A stretch of DNA of 64,000 nucleotides, taken from the NCBI GenBank assembly GCA_903893485.1, contig CAITMK010000012.1, positions 89,262 through 153,261 of the forward strand. Reading direction: 5' to 3'. Shown here in pieces: positions 60,501 through 64,000 of the stretch (within the stretch, counting starts at the first letter, position 1; each line of letters starts with the position of its first letter). The notes under the pieces were generated by a model that was not told where the DNA came from, did no database searches, and saw only the letters and a program-made list of their open reading frames with translations. The position numbers were made by a program, and so were the translations under genes. The stretch is from Candidatus Magasanikiibacteriota bacterium (GTDB lineage: Bacteria > Patescibacteria > ABY1 > Magasanikbacterales > 2-02-FULL-50-9b).

Positions 60501-63430
60501 CATGTTCAACTGATTTTGATTGTATCGATGAGCGCGTGAATAAATTAACACTTCGTGTTGATCCAATTAATAATTCAAAACCAGATCCATATCAATATTC
60601 CACGCAAGATGGTCATTGTCAGTTTCAAAAAGCAAATGTCACCACCATTGGCTGGCAGGGGTATTGTTTGGAGCAAGATTTGCGAACGCATCTTAACAAC
60701 ACCAACGATAGCCGTGCTTGTTTGACCTGGCTTCCTTTGGATGTGGGCGGCGCGGATATCTACAATCAATACACGAGCGCAGGTTTCCAACCATCCTCAG
60801 ACGGCGGTGGAAAATATTATTGTGCGGAATCGCGAGGAAGAATGAATGCGTCGAATGCGGATCCATACGCGGTAACGCCTATTTATACACCACAGCAGGC
60901 TGCTAATCAGAACTATGTCAGTGGACAACTTGATTACATGTTTGCAGCTCCTGCAAAAGTGAGTGGTTGGGCAAATTTTGTAACTGGGTTTGCAGATGCG
61001 TTTACCGGTGGTTTGTATAGTCAGCTTTATGGTACTAGTGATCAAACCGCCTTTAGCCAATCTGTTTGTGCAGCTGATCAAGATTGTACAAATCCAAATG
61101 TAACTGTGGCGAGTGCAAGTACTGGATATAGAGATTACGGCAAGGCATCTCTCGATAATACAATAAAAGCTTCAGAAATTGATTACATCGAAGTATCGGC
61201 AAATGCTAATAATGCATTATTTCCAGTCGGCTATACCATGAAAATTGTTAATGATGGTAAGGTGCGTGTATATATTAGTTCGAAAAATAAAAAACAAAAT
61301 TCAAGCATGTCGTGTCCTGCGGTAAGAGCATTTTCTACAGATGGTGCTGATATTTACGACTTCTTTGATCCAGCGGCGGATCAATTTAGTGGTGTTGATA
61401 CCACAGGAAACAAAAAGCAAGTTGATTTGCTTTCGGATTTGAGTGCGCAGGTAAGATGTTCTTCAAATACAAATCTGGGCGGATTCCCAAGTGCGCTTTG
61501 TGACTTCTACAAGGGCGGCAAACCTGATCCAAAATATTTTGTGTGTTCAACGGGTGAAACAAATGTTGATGCAACCACAAACGCAGTTGCTGTCACCGGT
61601 GTTGCAAAATATGAAAGTGGTATTTATGGACAAACAGTACCTTCTGTCTCAGGAGCTGGTAATTTGGGGGAAATCTGGTTTCTTCGTACAGATAACCGTA
61701 CGTATGCAACATCTGAAGATTCGAGCAATGGGGTAAAGCATGGGCCTCAATCAGACGAATTGGGTAATCGTGTTTTGGTTAATGATATAATCACCTCAGA
61801 TTCCGGCGGTGAAAGTGCTGGACCCGGTTTTGAGGTAAGTAATCTTGGTAGTTGGACTGACTGTACCTCGCTTGGCAAAGGCTGGGGCGATACAGGTGCT
61901 CAAGATAATATCGCGAAAGATGCTCTTCAATACGGCTACACAATGCGCTTTAAGTTTAACAAACTTGGCGGATTTGAGGGTATCGATGCAGGTCATTGTA
62001 CTCGTCGTGCGTATTCAACAAACCACTACCTTGGTTGGAACGTGAAAGTGCATTTACGTGATGCTTGTACCGCGGTAGCGCGTGTGGTAGATAGCAATGG
62101 CACCGATAACGCCGCATGGACAAATCGTGTGTGGTCAAGTGTGCCAAAGACATACTCAAATAATTATGGCGCATATTTGTCGAGTACGGGCGCATTGCCA
62201 ATTGGCCCTAAGGGAACTACGGGATATATTCCGCCGTCTGATGACAGAACCTATGGCTCACTGAAGAGCTTGTCAGATCCAGGCGTTGCAACACCAGGCG
62301 TAATTGATCCTTGGTTTGGATATGCAGTGAGCACAAATAATACGGGTGCATTGTTTGGTAATGCAGTTGTTGGTAAATCGTTTAGTTGTCCTACGGGGCT
62401 TGTCACGGGTTGTGTGACGGGCACAAATGGGAAAGTTTCAAGCGCCGATGGTTTGGATGGTATCAAAAATCTTTTTGCATTTATTTACGGAATGTATCGT
62501 AATAATGATCTCATGCAAAATTATTCACCAGACACGAACTACGATACATCTACGGGTGACTATCGCACATCAGATGTTGCAAAAGCCGCGCATCCAACTG
62601 TCTTTGCACTCGACCCAACCGCATGTAATGGTTCAACACAAACGTGTCATATGACGCAGCGTGATGATTTCAGTATCAATGGCATTTGGCAGGCGGGCCA
62701 AACGGTATTTGGCAAAACGTCGCTCAGTGCGCGCACCCAGTTTTATGGATGGGCCGACGAAAATCATGGTCCGCTCAAACGCGTGACTATTGATTGGGGC
62801 GACGGCACGCCAAACTTGGTAAAAGATGGTTTGTATCGCAATCATAAAGCGGTTTGTTCCACGGACACGCGCCCCGCAACCGTTTGTGTAACCGGCGAGG
62901 GCACTGCCTCAGAAACAATCTTAGATATAAATCACTCATGTAACACGTCTGCTGATTGCGTTGGCGCAACGGGTGCGCTAATTAAAGGTGCTACTTGTCA
63001 AAAAATTGATGACACAATTGATGGTCTTCCTGCGCTCAAATGGTCATTCGGCTCATGGGCCGGCACCAAATCCGGTGACGATGGCGCGTGCGAACAAAAC
63101 TACTTTGAATTTGGCCACGCATATACGTTTACGCCAGATTGCGGTGCGTCTAATGGCGGTAGTACTGATGTAGGTGCTCTCAAGGTTGCTGATAACGCAA
63201 ACATCTTACAATATAATTTGACTGGCAAGATTTCCGTTGGCGAACGCTTCTGTGTGTATCAGCCAAAGGTGCAGCTGCTGGATAATTGGAATGTTTGTAA
63301 TGCGGTTGGTGGGGGAGTTGGAGGATATCTTGATCTTGAAAAAACAATGATGAGTTGCAAGATCAACATTGATAATAATCCACACAATGCTGCAACACCA
63401 TATCAGGGCTACGTCGTTGTAAAAGAATAA
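54566..63430 (+). CDS. Giant secreted cysteine-rich protein, 2954 aa
   Basis: A signal peptide spans 1-31 (ending NIASAQL). Residues 32-370 are cysteine-poor and helical (QNAATVAVVNVSQQVARDAA, SVSQTSDQLLGSIGDI). From about residue 460 to 1400 there are at least ten units ending in a-G-C-x-x-Y or a variant (NAGCTGY, DVGCELY, DAGCDAY, SVGCRGY, SAGCSRY). A carbohydrate-binding-like sandwich lies at about 955-1095 (NLRFWAKGVN...VLYVDNVTLKE). Many further Cys-rich stretches reach the C-terminus, which includes a PKD-like TIDWGDGTPN. No family is recognised. It is almost certainly extracellular and disulfide-rich, and the reading frame is open throughout. Confidence 0.85.
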   Translation: MLRSFFQKYSKQVIVLSLVATLVFPNIASAQLVTTDPVVTGWTTAKFISDKAYQTIVPVLQNAATVAVVNVSQQVARDAAESVATWITSGGKGQNPLQYMKSPTDYIKSAGAQGLGDFLGNYSQALGLGDFLCHPTVGAIAVPTGLLDLFSPPDININANIDLGLPPAITVQPKCDFQSVLDSYDALGTSVSQTSDQLLGSIGDIAKKGGEIDSVMADQMQAFTKMQISASQTAATLAASPSHAPVVSPISGDILRPGSLVAIEASANTAKAQQEKETQTMSGLLASGASAIPSIFASTLFNSLSKKIMERLFSGKGDVPSSEEKLGLNLANAFGAGGRAVANGTASTNIFTSTKTATVSEGDWDQLTVFSSCPTEFAQADNCVIEQGFASAIRNAQTGNALTVKDALANGTLHGDWELVPPSQVAQNEDPNCYKSSYCYSNLVKLRKARIIPIGWEIAAANSDGNGKVTLGLVASKFNDCAYVKNVPTRDPQHPYCHLIDPDWVLKMPQTVCRAKVYGSVPESSQGASRQQECADETSCLQEDSTGQCTGAYGYCMRERNTFTFDAPSCPAQFAGCRTFSNKQSGEVNLIESTVDSSQCTAANAGCTGYITDYKGGAYDQTSTKIYLNASAPTCEAKNIGCTEVTDTNNAQTAFVRLPPATLGCKGESTDPVQCADYAQACTVDEVGCELYKPTEGADPAVPGIATFATRDSTGAVTNGEWNNECPSECVGYASYYQVPTQSEPTQNVTTAFIPRSATECTQEDAGCDAYLNTDTSAKGAGKTDYYTQLQRCRKPDDTGINFATFYTWEGSDNQGYQLHQHALVTDPADGSPVYDAASADITTYNTACNETTYKNDRLINGKPNPNFDPDCRELLSNTGGGASTGKTFYRLISKTLPVSADCTSYRKESVTQSDCEASRGVFSSGACAYEAIPAQSLTCKAESVGCRGYQGATAADAQNILTDNFSTLGSWTGGILSAEGITVGDTVLKVTDATAGGKHAIKLAGGKTYNLRFWAKGVNTFDVAITSPNNGGAVYKFSQVSQTLAPEWRAYELNSVSIPNADDSAIISFIPSSTANSVLYVDNVTLKEQGEVLYEIRDSWKTPTSCDPNPGDGMPGPALNCREYQPQSDTKKPTVYLTSFTNLCRPQSAGCSRYQNTYNTQEITERTVPVSKDGKITKTIPADDFAYVIAKPSAFCTQDKKGCSALGVESSDAQGHATLDTVYKINNPETYSTTSCFQEEEWCQTFTADGGQQRYFKYPPQDHQCEYRDSVDIAGVSHSGWFKVGSVADPCYTDYLDSTGAYGIYHNADASYVGNVGLCTKDFNACTQFIDHADTSRENPAGRSYFLMNNSKLDTTSCNGNASPKAGCVLLENTSASSTNNNIATLATYCKSDPTVSPNCGTILSDLGITADQQQKDGTAVSPVTAAPFVAPDPNDQIDCSAASNLGLYQATSCDDKLSLLKKVSLNGVIVEHAAVIGLNNLVTFTTKTVDISNRNCTTDSELIDNDVAEVQIKCSTYADANVLVKARPDRTCSEWLSCKSSATVYDPQSGKYKSVCSELGVCNKLSSDSGAVGQCANWVVPQPGSDQDIQRTKPLTTDEYVSRNVGWYGQEYTGYSLWNKFQPDQLGWFNAATAGATSDLVLGAGLHSTDCNIKNDGDPCTADIFNDSKFVKDPDLVYDGSCYAKKCWYSADGLKRKQATLDDYTKLTCRGYPEVDSPFPSTVVDQTNIFGVPTKRAANFSAVNICDTNAFVQPFRSSDDWLNITDFAAITGEGVTNSANGSCECSYKKVTYGDIGDVHYYSLKNSPVIEFFHVGDIVIPNQKCADKTDVSHVPAKITRASNGSYDVAFSGTCSLVPSGVLKNLSTADFYKAGINIDKIPLGVKDRAIGFSDTLVGGDGTWYAITIDYYDESAKLYHTTFPDLQKLTLTSDQIAIPASSITANTGEVPPKGICDGGWYVNGSKVVASPDAVSKKGVSCSTDFDCIDERVNKLTLRVDPINNSKPDPYQYSTQDGHCQFQKANVTTIGWQGYCLEQDLRTHLNNTNDSRACLTWLPLDVGGADIYNQYTSAGFQPSSDGGGKYYCAESRGRMNASNADPYAVTPIYTPQQAANQNYVSGQLDYMFAAPAKVSGWANFVTGFADAFTGGLYSQLYGTSDQTAFSQSVCAADQDCTNPNVTVASASTGYRDYGKASLDNTIKASEIDYIEVSANANNALFPVGYTMKIVNDGKVRVYISSKNKKQNSSMSCPAVRAFSTDGADIYDFFDPAADQFSGVDTTGNKKQVDLLSDLSAQVRCSSNTNLGGFPSALCDFYKGGKPDPKYFVCSTGETNVDATTNAVAVTGVAKYESGIYGQTVPSVSGAGNLGEIWFLRTDNRTYATSEDSSNGVKHGPQSDELGNRVLVNDIITSDSGGESAGPGFEVSNLGSWTDCTSLGKGWGDTGAQDNIAKDALQYGYTMRFKFNKLGGFEGIDAGHCTRRAYSTNHYLGWNVKVHLRDACTAVARVVDSNGTDNAAWTNRVWSSVPKTYSNNYGAYLSSTGALPIGPKGTTGYIPPSDDRTYGSLKSLSDPGVATPGVIDPWFGYAVSTNNTGALFGNAVVGKSFSCPTGLVTGCVTGTNGKVSSADGLDGIKNLFAFIYGMYRNNDLMQNYSPDTNYDTSTGDYRTSDVAKAAHPTVFALDPTACNGSTQTCHMTQRDDFSINGIWQAGQTVFGKTSLSARTQFYGWADENHGPLKRVTIDWGDGTPNLVKDGLYRNHKAVCSTDTRPATVCVTGEGTASETILDINHSCNTSADCVGATGALIKGATCQKIDDTIDGLPALKWSFGSWAGTKSGDDGACEQNYFEFGHAYTFTPDCGASNGGSTDVGALKVADNANILQYNLTGKISVGERFCVYQPKVQLLDNWNVCNAVGGGVGGYLDLEKTMMSCKINIDNNPHNAATPYQGYVVVKE

Positions 63431-63483
63431 AAAAGCGGCGACCGGATTTCCAGACTCTCACGAGTTAGGGAAACCTGGTCGCC
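63429..63483 (-). terminator. Terminator of the minus-strand 63505 gene
   Basis: On the minus strand GGCGACC / GGTCGCC with inner AGGTTTCC/GGAAATCC pairing and then GCTTTTTTATT. It overlaps the stop of the giant gene. Confidence 0.86.
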
Positions 63484-63504
63484 GGCGGCGGGGCAGCGCG
63501 TTGC

Positions 63505-64000
63505 TCAGTTGAAGCGCTTGAAATTGTCGACACTGGGATTTCCAGTCGTCACACCGTTTGCATCGCAGACGAACACACTGATCGCCAGCGACTTTGCCAC
63601 GCCCTGCTCGCGTGTTACAAGTATTTTGACGATGGTGTAACCTAGTCCGCTTTCATTGCGTTGCGCGGTCCACAGCTCAAGCTCCGCATCCGTCACCTTT
63701 GTGATGACACTAAAGCCGTAGACTTTCCAGTAGTAGATCATCTTGCCGTCGTACATCGGATCCTTCTTCTTGTCGTGGATGACTGCATCCCAATATGGAG
63801 AAGGAGGGGTATAAGATGCGGGAATCACGTGGTCAAGTTGCATGGTGCATACGCCACACCCCGCCGAGTTGATGTTCGTCCACTCGATGGGCATCAACTC
63901 ATCGCCCCAACCTTTCTCAAGTGAGGAGTCGGCGCAGCACGTCAGCGCGGGTGCCGTCTTCAGGTCCCAGCCGTCGTAGCACGTCATCTCCAGCTCCGCC
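63505..64000 (-). CDS. C-terminal part of a Cys-containing orphan (GC-rich cassette, cut by window edge)
   Basis: At least 165 codons are open to the window edge. An ATG at 63987 exists, but the frame continues upstream (ELEMTCYDG) and no clear GGAGG precedes it, so the true start is probably outside. The visible part contains several cysteines (TCYDGWDLK, LTCCADSSLEKG, SAGCGVCTMQLDH) and a Tyr/Trp-rich middle (GKMIYYWKVYGFSVI). No family is recognised. G/C-ending codons and a GC-rich terminator with T6ATT tail put it with the other cassettes. Confidence 0.65.
   Translation of the reverse strand, partial: AELEMTCYDGWDLKTAPALTCCADSSLEKGWGDELMPIEWTNINSAGCGVCTMQLDHVIPASYTPPSPYWDAVIHDKKKDPMYDGKMIYYWKVYGFSVITKVTDAELELWTAQRNESGLGYTIVKILVTREQGVAKSLAISVFVCDANGVTTGNPSVDNFKRFN

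Overview
The window looks like chromosome from a small-genome bacterium of the candidate phyla radiation (Patescibacteria). This is inferred from overall style, because no rRNA or other decisive marker is present. The signs are single-copy core translation and folding genes (tyrS, argS, prfB, rsmA, tsaC, nusA, yidC, groES-groEL), a pyrG, an nth, and no amino-acid biosynthesis operon. Very large secreted proteins fill about a third of the window, and several surface proteins end in the same peptidoglycan-binding module. The genetic code is standard: TGA is a normal stop and a class RF2 release factor is present.

Layout. 1-1000: two GC-rich orphan genes on the minus strand, then divergent promoters for tyrS. 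1004-5612: tyrS, an AT-rich group of two membrane proteins and a frame-broken trypsin-like protease, a cupin, a small orphan and a DUF3592-like protein. 5799-6392: a GC-rich orphan separating two DUF3592-like paralogues. 7030-21237: surface proteins (DUF285/BspA-like, a propeller-like protein, a DUF3494 ice-binding-type protein), a PLP aminotransferase, argS, bactofilin, a DAGK-like protein, three tRNAs, a methyltransferase and YraN. 21270-33515: one 4081-residue repeat protein. 33516-43693: pyrG with an attenuator-like leader, three GC-rich orphans (one frame-broken), the nusA-yidC-PRC-nucleotidyltransferase-O-antigen-ligase-type run, and CIRCE-controlled groES-groEL. 43838-54559: an extremely acidic lipoprotein, a minus-strand membrane-protein pair, nth with altered Fe-S ligands, a polytopic membrane protein, then prfB-MFS-tsaC-rsmA and a TSP3-repeat membrane protein. 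54566-63430: a 2954-residue cysteine-rich secreted protein. 63505-64000: the end of another GC-rich orphan.

How it fits together. Two gene classes are interleaved. Core genes use A/T-ending codons, rarely have a Shine-Dalgarno sequence, and several have their -10 box only 6-9 bases before ATG, which suggests leaderless mRNAs. About ten orphan genes use G/C-ending codons and are built as stand-alone cassettes, most of them with a TTGACA-17-type promoter, a GGAGG-type ribosome site, one ORF and a GC-rich hairpin followed by T6-7ATT. These cassettes are the best candidate here for something undescribed. Surface biology is the other theme: adhesin-like, repeat-built, wall-anchored proteins together with polymerising or glycan-related membrane enzymes.
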